Of a stretch of DNA of 12,262 bases, positions 1-6,890 are shown piece by piece. A program made the position numbers and the translations under genes. The stretch's first letter is position 1. The number at the start of each line of letters is the position of its first letter. Below the pieces are notes generated by a model. That model was given only the letters and a program-made list of their open reading frames with translations, had not been told where the DNA came from and made no database searches. The stretch lies in contig CAJXRL010000058.1 of the NCBI GenBank assembly GCA_913059105.1, positions 1-12,262 on the forward strand, given 5' to 3'. The DNA comes from an uncultured Flavobacteriales bacterium. Lineage in GTDB: Bacteria > Bacteroidota > Bacteroidia > Flavobacteriales_E > Vicingaceae.

Positions 1-158
1 GCAAAGTATGCAGCGATGCTTCCGGAGTTGCAAACGCCAGCATAATAAATAACATCAAAAGCGGCTAACTGAGAATCTGTTCCTGGCTTTTCTGCTTTGT
101 ATTTCTCATCAACAGGCAAATTCGTTTGCAACTCCGGAAGCATCGCTGCATACTTTGC
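1..158. repeat. Perfect 36-bp inverted repeat at contig end (probable fold-back chimera)
   Basis: Bases 1-36 are the exact reverse complement of 123-158; pairing stops at 37/122, leaving an 86-base loop. Both arms lie inside one peptidase gene. The inner arm (123-158) encodes normal family sequence, KYAAMLPELQTN. The outer arm encodes residues that depart from what I remember of the family after the YYAG motif. Position at the extreme contig end, perfect identity and disruption of a conserved protein all point to a strand-switch or assembly chimera and not to a biological hairpin. The arm could be longer, since the contig stops at its edge. Confidence 0.85.
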
Positions 159-959
159 TAGACGTTTGCTCCATTTCATATCCTTTACTAGAACATATGC
201 CTCATAAGATGCTTTATTCCCAAACAACTGATCTTCATACGTCTCAATTGGTCCGCAAATAATGTCAATTTGGTTACTGGTCATGTCCATCCAAGCCATG
301 TCAGACTTAAAAAATTCACCGCTTATCAGCGCTTCCGCTCGAAACATTAAATGATTTCGGAGTTGTTCGTTATCGGCATAGTAAGAAGCTTCTAAAAGAA
401 ATTCTGCAGCTTTTTGCAATTCAACTTTATATGCTTCATGAAAAGCAATGGAAATTAATTCTCCAGCAGAATCTCTTCGAATCAAAGTATACAATGAAGC
501 TTTGTCCTCTAAATTTGAAGCTTCAAATTCCTCCTTTGTCATATCGGTAGGATAATAATTAGCCCCCTCAGGCTTCGCACCTATTCCCTCAACAAATGGC
601 TCGTTGCCGGCTAATCTGTCCCAAGGCCCATAATTAATTTCAGCAAATCGTCTTGTTGCTTCATTAGAAATACCGGCCAATAACGCTTCTTTCTCCCCAT
701 ACGCTTGCTTCCAAAAAAGGCCGTCCATAATTTTGGCAACCTCAATTAAACTTGGAATCATCTTCTTTTGATTCTCTGTAAGTTGTGAAATATCGGTTGT
801 CAATTTTACGTTGACATATTTTTGTAGTCTTTTCTCAGCATCACTCAATTCTTGAGAAGCTTCTTCTACTTGAACCACTTCTTTTTCAGTTGTTGGTTTA
901 GTGTTATTATTACAAGCTATTAAAGCTAAGCACAAGGCAAAAGGAAGTATATTTTTCAT
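1..959 (-). CDS. Lipoprotein of the M49 (dipeptidyl-peptidase III-like) zinc peptidase family, N-terminal part
   Basis: The frame opens at ATG 957-959 and stays open to the contig edge, so the 3' part is missing. Residues 1-16 form a lipoprotein signal ending in the lipobox LIAC (Cys16), predicting a lipid-anchored envelope protein. The mature part resembles Bacteroidota M49-family proteins, often annotated as Zn-dependent hydrolase or wrongly as dihydrofolate reductase. Recognisable blocks are GPWDRLAGNEPFVEGIGAKP (111-130), ANYYPTDMTKEEFE (133-146), YEDQLFGNKASYEAYV (241-256) and VDEKYK...PGTDS (283-296). Family members are roughly 650-700 residues, and the zinc motif HExxGH lies further on, so catalysis cannot be judged here. 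Genuine sequence ends near residue 308 (position 36/37); the last 36 bases are an inverted copy of 123-158 and the residues they encode should be ignored. The gene is divergent from the META lipoprotein gene. Family assignment is fairly secure; substrate is unknown. Confidence 0.8.
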   Translation of the reverse strand, partial: MKNILPFALCLALIACNNNTKPTTEKEVVQVEEASQELSDAEKRLQKYVNVKLTTDISQLTENQKKMIPSLIEVAKIMDGLFWKQAYGEKEALLAGISNEATRRFAEINYGPWDRLAGNEPFVEGIGAKPEGANYYPTDMTKEEFEASNLEDKASLYTLIRRDSAGELISIAFHEAYKVELQKAAEFLLEASYYADNEQLRNHLMFRAEALISGEFFKSDMAWMDMTSNQIDIICGPIETYEDQLFGNKASYEAYVLVKDMKWSKRLAKYAAMLPELQTNLPVDEKYKAEKPGTDSQLAAFDVIYYAGVCNSGSIAAYF

Positions 960-970
960 GGTTGTTTTTA

Positions 971-1002
971 TTGATTTTTCTCTTTATAAATGTATTAATT
1001 TG
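971..1002 (+). promoter_or_regulatory. Candidate Bacteroidota promoter for the META-domain lipoprotein gene
   Basis: TTG (971-973) is followed after 21 bases by TTAATTTG (995-1002), one mismatch from TAnnTTTG. A start near 1008-1010 would leave a leader of about 40 bases before the ATG at 1049. It interleaves with the minus-strand promoter for the M49 gene, so the two probably compete or respond together. Weaker than the opposite-strand candidate. Confidence 0.35.
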
Positions 1003-1017
1003 CAGGAGTAATTTCAA
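987..1017 (-). promoter_or_regulatory. Candidate Bacteroidota promoter for the M49 lipoprotein gene
   Basis: On the minus strand, TTG (1015-1017) is followed after 20 bases by TACATTTA (987-994). This matches the Bacteroidota primary sigma pattern TTG-N19..21-TAnnTTTG at all but the last base. Predicted transcription start is near 980, about 20 bases before the ATG at 959. The position and spacing are seen directly; promoter function is inferred. Confidence 0.5.
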
Positions 1018-1048
1018 CTTTATATTATAGCTCAAAATTCCCAGATTC

Positions 1049-1561
1049 ATGAAAAGATTAATCTTATTCACCTGCATTACATTTTTAACTTTAGGTGCTT
1101 GTAAAAACAAGAAAAAGTTGGCAGAAAACAATGAAAATAAAACGGAAGAAAAAACTGCTAATAAAGTAGTTAGCAGTGAACCAATGGCTCCTTTTAGCAA
1201 ACAAGTAGGTGGACAATTGGTAGGAAAGTATTGGAAAGCCCTTGAAATAATGGGAAAGACTGTTGATATGCCAGAAGGTATGAGTCAAGAACCTTATTTG
1301 AAATTTGACAGAAACGGAACTATTACTGCTCATGGTGGCTGCAATTCAATTTTTGCTAACTACGAATTAAGGTTTAAAAATTTCATTGATATGACTGAAT
1401 TCAAGCAAACTGAAATGGAATGTTCCTTTGAAAGTTATGATCACATTTTAGTTGAGGCTCTCACAATTGGCAAACAGTATGTACTTATTGGTGAAGACCA
1501 ATTGCAAATCATTGTTGGAAAAAGAGCTCCTTTAGCTAAGTTTAAGGCTGTATATTTTTAG
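1049..1561 (+). CDS. META/HslJ-domain lipoprotein
   Basis: A 170-residue envelope lipoprotein. Residues 1-18 are a signal peptide ending in the lipobox LGAC (Cys18), followed by a Lys/Glu/Asn-rich linker (19-50). Residues about 59-168 match the META domain: GKYWKALEIMGK at the start, EPYLKFDRNGTITAHGGCNS (81-100), NYELR (104-108), and TEMEC (121-125) carrying the second typical cysteine; Cys98 and Cys125 are the usual pair. META/HslJ proteins are small beta-rich envelope proteins tied in some bacteria to heat-shock or antibiotic tolerance, but no biochemical activity is established for this one. The ATG at 1049 is chosen because it begins the signal peptide exactly. The gene stands alone, divergent from the M49 lipoprotein gene and convergent with rluD. 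Confidence 0.8.
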   Translation: MKRLILFTCITFLTLGACKNKKKLAENNENKTEEKTANKVVSSEPMAPFSKQVGGQLVGKYWKALEIMGKTVDMPEGMSQEPYLKFDRNGTITAHGGCNSIFANYELRFKNFIDMTEFKQTEMECSFESYDHILVEALTIGKQYVLIGEDQLQIIVGKRAPLAKFKAVYF

Positions 1562-1564
1562 TTT

Positions 1565-1604
1565 GGAATGAGGAGTGTGGAATGTAGAATGAGGAATGTA
1601 GAAT
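1565..1604. repeat. Short degenerate tandem repeat after the META gene
   Basis: The 40 bases following the stop codon are built from variants of a GGAATG(A/T)(G/A)GA unit. GAATGAGGA occurs at 1566-1574 and 1587-1595, and AATGTAGAAT at 1581-1590 and 1595-1604. The stretch is purine-rich and lies in the convergent gap between the META gene and rluD. No function is evident. Confidence 0.6.
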
Positions 1605-1681
1605 ATTTCAATTCGACAAATGCACAGTGTAAAACATTCCTTTAAGCTTCGGATTTCCACTTTTAGCTTTTGGTGCAATAC

Positions 1682-2749
1682 CTATTCACTTTCGGTATCA
1701 TCGGAGTCATCCTCTTCTACTTCTAGTTCTCGACCCATTAAATAACGCTCCCATTTTTCGAGTACTTGTGTCATATCATCCGGAAGTTCAGAATTAAACT
1801 CCATCCATTTACCAGTTTTTGGATGCGTAAAAGCTAAGGTTTTAGCATGAAGCGCTTGTCTTGGTAATATCTTAAAGCAGTTTTCTACAAATTGTTTGTA
1901 TTTGGTAAAGGTTGTTCCCTTCAAAACTCTGTTACCTCCATATTCCAGGTCATTAAATAATGGATGCCCAATGTATTTCGAATGAATTCTAATTTGGTGT
2001 GTTCTTCCAGTATCTAACTTGTATTCCACCAAAGTCACATAGCCGTATCGTCTTAACACTTTGTAATTGGTAATAGCGGTTTTACCGATATCTCCTTCAG
2101 GAAAAACATCCATAACTTTTCTGTTCTTGTGAGAACGCCAAATATTACCTTCGATTTGCCCCTCATCTTCCTTCATATCTCCCCAAACCAAAGCTTGATA
2201 TCTTCTATCAGAAGTCCGATTAAAAAACTGTTTCGACAAATGAGTCAGGGCATGTTCCGTTTTAGCAATCACCATAATTCCCGTGGTGTTTTTATCTAAT
2301 CGATGAACCAATCCGGGTCTACCTTCATTACCTGCTGCTTCAGGTAAATTTTGAAAATGATAAATCAACGCATTCACCAAGGTGCCATCCCAATTACCAT
2401 AACCCGGGTGCACAACCATTTCAGATGGTTTATTTATGACCAATAAAGTGTCATCTTCGTAAACTATATCTAAAGGAATGTTCTCTGGTAAAATTTCTGT
2501 TTCTCTAGGTGGGTAAGGCAATTGAATCGAAATCTCATCATCCGGCTTGACCTTGTAGTTTGTCTTCACCACTGCTCCATTCACCATAATGTTGCCATCG
2601 GCGGCAGCTTGCTGAATCTTATTCCTTGAAGAATTCGCCAATTTATCGGTTAAGAATTTATCAATCCTAATTATTGCTTGCCCTTTATCAGCAATAATAT
2701 TGTGATGCTCGAACATCTCATCGTATTCCGGTTTTCCTTCTTCGCTCAT
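1682..2749 (-). CDS. rluD: RluD-type 23S rRNA pseudouridine synthase (RluA family)
   Basis: A 355-residue RluA-family pseudouridine synthase, which isomerises uridines to pseudouridine in RNA. An S4 RNA-binding domain lies at about 27-75 (RIDKFLTDKL...SSRNKIQQAAADGNIMVNG). The synthase domain follows from about 92: LDIVYEDDTLLVINKPSEMV, VHPGYGNWDGTLVNAL, and HRLDKNTTG with the catalytic aspartate at 152. Later come GRTHQIRIH and the ARQ-like RQALHA block. S4 plus this core and the length fit RluD (helix 69 of 23S rRNA) better than RluC or RluA, but paralogue identity is inferred. The last ~15 residues are an acidic tail (ELEVEEDDSDDTESE). It is the last gene of an operon, starting 6 bases after the stop of the type IX-secreted protein gene; the short gap implies co-transcription. 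Confidence 0.9.
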   Translation of the reverse strand: MSEEGKPEYDEMFEHHNIIADKGQAIIRIDKFLTDKLANSSRNKIQQAAADGNIMVNGAVVKTNYKVKPDDEISIQLPYPPRETEILPENIPLDIVYEDDTLLVINKPSEMVVHPGYGNWDGTLVNALIYHFQNLPEAAGNEGRPGLVHRLDKNTTGIMVIAKTEHALTHLSKQFFNRTSDRRYQALVWGDMKEDEGQIEGNIWRSHKNRKVMDVFPEGDIGKTAITNYKVLRRYGYVTLVEYKLDTGRTHQIRIHSKYIGHPLFNDLEYGGNRVLKGTTFTKYKQFVENCFKILPRQALHAKTLAFTHPKTGKWMEFNSELPDDMTQVLEKWERYLMGRELEVEEDDSDDTESE

Positions 2750-2755
2750 AATATC

Positions 2756-4966
2756 TTATTCTGAAAGAATTATCTTCCGGGTTAACTGTTCGCCATTCTT
2801 GTTTTGAACTCTCAAAAAGTAAATGCCTTTTGGTAAGTATGATAAATCTAGTTGATTTTTAAAAGGGGCATCTAAAACTAGCTTCCCCGTCATGTCGATT
2901 AGTTGAACAGACTCCATTCTTTCATTTGCAAGAATTTCTATGTTCAACATTCCATTTGTTGGATTTGGATACACCTTCAAGTCATTCTTTTCTGGTGATT
3001 TTTCGGCCATGCCTACATCAAATACTCTGTTTCTAAAAATTGGGCGAAGCATTAAAGATCCATCCTTTATTCCTGAAGAAGGAACCGACCAAGCACTTCC
3101 ATTTTGACTGTAAAACATTTTGTCTTTATGGTTGGTATTCAAATCATACCCTACATTTACGCTATTTAGCCCAATGGTTTTAAAACCTATATAGAATGTT
3201 TTTCCCACCACCAAAGGAGTATCTAAGTTAAATGTAATCAAGCCATTTATCTCACTGTAAGTTGGTCTTGCATTTGCTTCTCGTTCATACAAAACAATAG
3301 CAGGGTTAATTGAACTCCAAACGGTCAGCATAATTTTCTGTTTACTAACATCAACTGCTTGAGGAAGAAAATACGTTTGAAATCCTTTTAAAGTATCAGA
3401 AAAAGGAATGTCAAAACGAACTGCCATGTAGGCAGTTAGACCATCTGCGCTAAGTGCAGGATTTACACCATAACCTGCCTCTGCTGTGCCATCATCGTAT
3501 GCATAATAATCTTTTAATACTGTTCTTGAAATTACCGTGTCGTTAGTTTGTATAAAATCTGTTCTCGGCCTAAATTGTACATCAAAAATAGATTCAAAAA
3601 CTCCCGCAGTATCTATTTTTGCCGCCGGAAATTCGAAGGGTAATGGATATGCAAATCGAACTGTGATATCGGCATTTATCTCTGTAGATGAACCCGAACC
3701 AGGAGGGTAAGTATAAAAAACTGAATTTGGTGTAGTTGTGTCTGGAACATTTACGAAATTGAAAACGATCAGCTTTCGGTTACTAGAATTTTTTACAAAA
3801 GTTAAAGCTGTGTCAGCCATGTAGCTAGCAGGGTTATTCTTATAATGCCAAAAGGGCATGGCATAATAATCTTTTAGCATTGAAGGCGCATCGTAAACAT
3901 AAGCAACGTCCTCATAGAATTCTTGTTTTGCAGTTCTATTGTTATCTAGGTACACATAATCAACATGCCATTGATCAAATGCTCCTGTGCTGTTTGCGTA
4001 GTTTTTAAATCTAAATCTAAACCCATCTTGTTGAAGTTGATTTGGCACTTTCAAAATCACTTGAGAGAATGTATCAGCTGCAAAACCAATTGAATTCCAC
4101 GCTCCACTCCAACGTTCTGTTGCTGCGTTATAAAACTCAACAACTAAAGAATCTTCTGTTTCTGGTTTATCAATAGAGAGCCCTTTCGGTTGGTAGAAAA
4201 AACTCAAGTAGACATTTGTATCAGGCAGGTTTGCTAGTTTTAAAGGAACCGATGAAAGATAATCAGCTATTACAGTCAGTGCATTATCAAAACTATATGG
4301 CAACCCAACTTCCGAGAGACCATCAAAAGTTGCAACACCTATTGATGGAGGATTTATGGCAAATGTTCTATTAATGTAAGCCGAAGCATCTGTCCATAAG
4401 TCATTCGCGCTTGGAGCTACTGTGAAAAACGATACGGAATCTTGGACAAACTGTGCTTCAATAAAAACAGTGTCTTTTGGAACTCCAGCCTGTTCGGTAA
4501 AATTGTAAGCAGGGAATACGGTGTAAGTTAGGTACTGAACCGGGGACTTCGTTAACTCTGAATATTGAATCGTCCACGTAGGGTTTGATTGCCTAAAAAC
4601 GGTATCTCCTAAAGGGTTCGTTACATATTTAAAAGTGGAGTCCAACGTAAATCCAATCGTGTCAATATAAGGCCTTCCTGCAAGTCTAATTTTATAAAAA
4701 ACACTGTCAGTTAATCTGGGATCTGTCAAATCTGTGATTCTTTGCCGCTGACGATTGGTAGAAAAGTCATCAATAAAAGGAAGACTTAATGTATCGTATA
4801 AGTAGATGAAATTTTCTTCAAATACCTCTAACTTTTCATTTGTCAGTTTTCCAGATAAATTTTGAAAAAGAGCAGGGTTCGACGTTGGCACGGTCAAATA
4901 ATCTTGTGCATTTACTTGCGTAACCAAAAGCACCAAGCCGAGAAGTAAACGAAATCTTTTAACCAT
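2756..4966 (-). CDS. Secreted protein with type IX secretion (T9SS type A) C-terminal sorting domain, function unknown
   Basis: A 736-residue exported protein. The N-terminal Sec signal (MVKRFRLLLGLVLLVTQVNA) has a likely cleavage at A20/Q21. The C-terminal ~75 residues form a T9SS type A sorting domain: LKVYPNPTNGMLNIE from residue 663, a GKLVL strand, LPKGIYFLRV, and a final basic TRKIILSE. Such proteins cross the outer membrane by the type IX (Por) system, where the tail is removed and the protein released or attached to the surface. The body is rich in Thr, Asp, Tyr and Phe and in beta-strand-like stretches (for example LPDTNVYLSFFYQPKG and DGFRFRFKNYANSTGAFDQWHVDYVYLDNN), suggesting jelly-roll or Ig-like modules. 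I recognise no catalytic motif. Its ATG overlaps the stop of the PASTA gene by one base (TAATG), and rluD follows 6 bases downstream, so it is the middle gene of an operon. Confidence 0.9.
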   Translation of the reverse strand: MVKRFRLLLGLVLLVTQVNAQDYLTVPTSNPALFQNLSGKLTNEKLEVFEENFIYLYDTLSLPFIDDFSTNRQRQRITDLTDPRLTDSVFYKIRLAGRPYIDTIGFTLDSTFKYVTNPLGDTVFRQSNPTWTIQYSELTKSPVQYLTYTVFPAYNFTEQAGVPKDTVFIEAQFVQDSVSFFTVAPSANDLWTDASAYINRTFAINPPSIGVATFDGLSEVGLPYSFDNALTVIADYLSSVPLKLANLPDTNVYLSFFYQPKGLSIDKPETEDSLVVEFYNAATERWSGAWNSIGFAADTFSQVILKVPNQLQQDGFRFRFKNYANSTGAFDQWHVDYVYLDNNRTAKQEFYEDVAYVYDAPSMLKDYYAMPFWHYKNNPASYMADTALTFVKNSSNRKLIVFNFVNVPDTTTPNSVFYTYPPGSGSSTEINADITVRFAYPLPFEFPAAKIDTAGVFESIFDVQFRPRTDFIQTNDTVISRTVLKDYYAYDDGTAEAGYGVNPALSADGLTAYMAVRFDIPFSDTLKGFQTYFLPQAVDVSKQKIMLTVWSSINPAIVLYEREANARPTYSEINGLITFNLDTPLVVGKTFYIGFKTIGLNSVNVGYDLNTNHKDKMFYSQNGSAWSVPSSGIKDGSLMLRPIFRNRVFDVGMAEKSPEKNDLKVYPNPTNGMLNIEILANERMESVQLIDMTGKLVLDAPFKNQLDLSYLPKGIYFLRVQNKNGEQLTRKIILSE

Positions 4967-5790
4967 TATTGAATTGAATCTAACGCTGGGATAACGGAAT
5001 GAACTACCCTATTCGTATCTAAGGTTAAAAAAAGATCGATGGATGCACCCATTCGCACAGTTGGCGCTTGACTAAACGATGGTAATTGTCTATAAACAAC
5101 AGCTTTAGCCGAATCTTCTGCTGTTTTAACAGTTTCGTCAAAAAGCGTTGCACCTAAATTAAGAGACTTAGATTGTAATAAGTTATTCGCCATTTCTACA
5201 TCAAAATCCAACAAATAAGGAACCGCAACCAACTCATTACCTAATCCTTGACCTACTACTAAATCAATCACACTGCCTTTTCTAATTCGTTGACCTGCTT
5301 CAATATTTTCACCGCCTAGTTTTTGTTCCAAAATGCAATTCACACATAAATCGGGCTTGTATTGCATTTCTCCTACTACTAAACCATATGTTTCTAATAT
5401 TGAAGTTGCTTGCCGCAAAGAACGGTCAACCAATTTTGGCATTTTTATTTTTACTGGCTGATTAGAAACAACGGTTAGATAAATGGTTCTACCCTCCTTC
5501 ACTTGCTTACCAGCAAGCGGATGTTGCTCAATTATGGTGCCCCCAATTTTTCCCCTTATAAAAATAGAATCTGAGATTTCTAGTACCAATTTATCTTTCT
5601 CTTGAATGGCCAGGTCAGTTTCAGAAATGTGTAAACCGACAAATTCCGGTACATCAACATCTTCTCCATGCATGGTGTACGAATCTAGATAGCTCAGAGT
5701 AGCATACAAACCACCGCAAACTAAAAGCACAGCAACCAATAAGTTAATCCAAAAAACCTTACTTACTAAGAATCGAAAAAAATGCCTCAT
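4966..5790 (-). CDS. PASTA-domain single-pass membrane protein
   Basis: A 274-residue protein with a short basic cytoplasmic start, one membrane segment (about 13-34, WINLLVAVLLVCGGLYATLSY) and a periplasmic part made of three PASTA repeats at about 45-109, 115-180 and 187-257. Each begins with a VP/MP-type motif (VDVPEFVGL, IKMPKLVD, VAVPYLLD) and ends in a G-x-x-(I/V)-x-L strand. PASTA domains bind peptidoglycan or muropeptides in other proteins, usually Ser/Thr kinases or class A/B PBPs; here no kinase or transpeptidase domain is attached. The second repeat carries a CVNC pair (Cys149, Cys152) that could form a disulfide. It is the first gene of an operon, and its stop overlaps the next start by one base. 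Being divergent from ddl supports a cell-envelope role, but the actual function is not established. Confidence 0.87.
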   Translation of the reverse strand: MRHFFRFLVSKVFWINLLVAVLLVCGGLYATLSYLDSYTMHGEDVDVPEFVGLHISETDLAIQEKDKLVLEISDSIFIRGKIGGTIIEQHPLAGKQVKEGRTIYLTVVSNQPVKIKMPKLVDRSLRQATSILETYGLVVGEMQYKPDLCVNCILEQKLGGENIEAGQRIRKGSVIDLVVGQGLGNELVAVPYLLDFDVEMANNLLQSKSLNLGATLFDETVKTAEDSAKAVVYRQLPSFSQAPTVRMGASIDLFLTLDTNRVVHSVIPALDSIQ

Positions 5791-5812
5791 GAAGGAAAAA
5801 AATTACAAGTCT

Positions 5813-5844
5813 CAAAAATAACAATATTAGTAGGGTAATGTTAA
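5813..5844 (-). promoter_or_regulatory. Candidate promoter for the PASTA-T9SS-rluD operon
   Basis: The minus strand carries TATTTTTG (5813-5820), a perfect TAnnTTTG match. A weak -33 element, TTA (5842-5844), sits 21 bases upstream. Predicted start near 5806 gives a leader of about 16 bases before the ATG at 5790. The -7 element is convincing by itself; the upstream element is not. Confidence 0.5.
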
Positions 5845-5917
5845 TTAATAGTGGGCCAATGCTGGTAAACGTGAAAATAGAATGACTTATTTTGAAACAA
5901 CCAATAATTTAATAGAA

Positions 5918-6889
5918 ATGAAGCCAGTAATTGCCATTGCTGCTGGAGGAGACTCTGCAGAAGAAGAAATTTCGTTAAAATCTGCACAAACTGTTTTAGA
6001 TAATATTGACGAAAGCCGATATAAGCCAATATTGGTAGTCATGCGAAAAGGAATTTGGGAAGCCAAGTTAGCTGGATACTCTTTTGCAGTAGATAAAAAT
6101 GATTTTAGTTTTGAACTAGAAGGCAATCGCATTCGCTTCGATTATGTTTTTATAGCAATTCACGGTACACCGGGAGAAGATGGTAAGTTACAAGCATATT
6201 TTGATTTGTTGAACATTCCCTACTCTTCTCCTAACCACGTAGGTTCAACTTTAACATTTAACAAATGGTACAACAACACGTTGTTAAGCCAACTTGGATA
6301 CTCTGTGGCAAAATCAAAATACTTAAGGGCGGGTGACCGCATTGACATCGAAGAGATTATTGAGACAGTTGGCTTGCCTTGCTTTGTAAAGCCATGTTCT
6401 GCAGGAAGCAGTTATGGTGTTTCTAAAGTAAAACAAAAAGAAGAATTAGAATTTGCTTTAACCAAGGCCTTTCAATTTGACAGGGAGATCATGATTGAAG
6501 AAAATCTTCCAGGAAAAGAAATTACTTGTGGCGTATTTCGAAAAAATGGAGAGATTATTCCAATGCCTATCACCCAAATTATTCCAAAAGGAGAATTTTT
6601 CGATTACCAAGCTAAGTATGAAGGAAATTCAATGGAAATAACCCCCGCTAGAATTGATGATGATAGTTACAAATTAACGCAACAACTAAGTACAGAAATC
6701 TATCGAAAGCTAGATTTACGAGGAGTTATTCGGGTAGATTTTATGTTGGTTGAAAAAATGCCCTATATAATAGAAGTTAACGCAGTACCAGGATTATCAG
6801 GTGCAAGTTTAATTCCACAACAAGTAGCTGCCATGAACATGTCGCTTAAAGATTTTTTCACAGCAATAATCGAAGAAACAAAGAATTAA
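5918..6889 (+). CDS. ddl: D-alanine--D-alanine ligase
   Basis: An ATP-grasp enzyme of the cytoplasm that joins two D-alanines for the peptidoglycan pentapeptide. From the chosen start it has 323 residues, normal for Bacteroidota Ddl. Visible motifs are IAAGGDSAEEEISL (7-20), HGTPGEDG (82-89), KPCSAGSSYGVSKV (158-171, ATP-binding loop), EE (194-195), GEFFDYQAKY (225-234), RVDF (272-275) and EVNAVPG (286-292) with the metal ligands Glu286 and Asn288. An upstream in-frame ATG at 5882 would add 12 residues. I prefer 5918 because family members begin right at the (K)xVAI strand and because a weak TAnnTTTG-like element (5887-5894) overlaps the extension. The usual Thr in EVNTxPG is Ala here. It heads a tight operon: its stop is one base before the next ATG. 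It is divergent from the PASTA operon. Confidence 0.93.
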   Translation: MKPVIAIAAGGDSAEEEISLKSAQTVLDNIDESRYKPILVVMRKGIWEAKLAGYSFAVDKNDFSFELEGNRIRFDYVFIAIHGTPGEDGKLQAYFDLLNIPYSSPNHVGSTLTFNKWYNNTLLSQLGYSVAKSKYLRAGDRIDIEEIIETVGLPCFVKPCSAGSSYGVSKVKQKEELEFALTKAFQFDREIMIEENLPGKEITCGVFRKNGEIIPMPITQIIPKGEFFDYQAKYEGNSMEITPARIDDDSYKLTQQLSTEIYRKLDLRGVIRVDFMLVEKMPYIIEVNAVPGLSGASLIPQQVAAMNMSLKDFFTAIIEETKN

Positions 6890-6890
6890 G

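Noticed and set aside
1..158. Biological hairpin, attachment site or transposon end formed by the 36-bp inverted repeat
   Set aside because: Both arms lie inside a conserved coding sequence, one arm breaks the protein, and the repeat sits exactly at the contig edge.
910..1200. 96-residue minus-strand frame across the lipoprotein promoter region
   Set aside because: It overlaps the starts of both divergent lipoprotein genes and the promoters between them; its composition is that of translated AT-rich DNA.
1678..1698. Possible terminator hairpin (ATACC/GGTAT) at the end of rluD
   Set aside because: The stem is only 5 base pairs, overlaps the coding end and has no following T-run.
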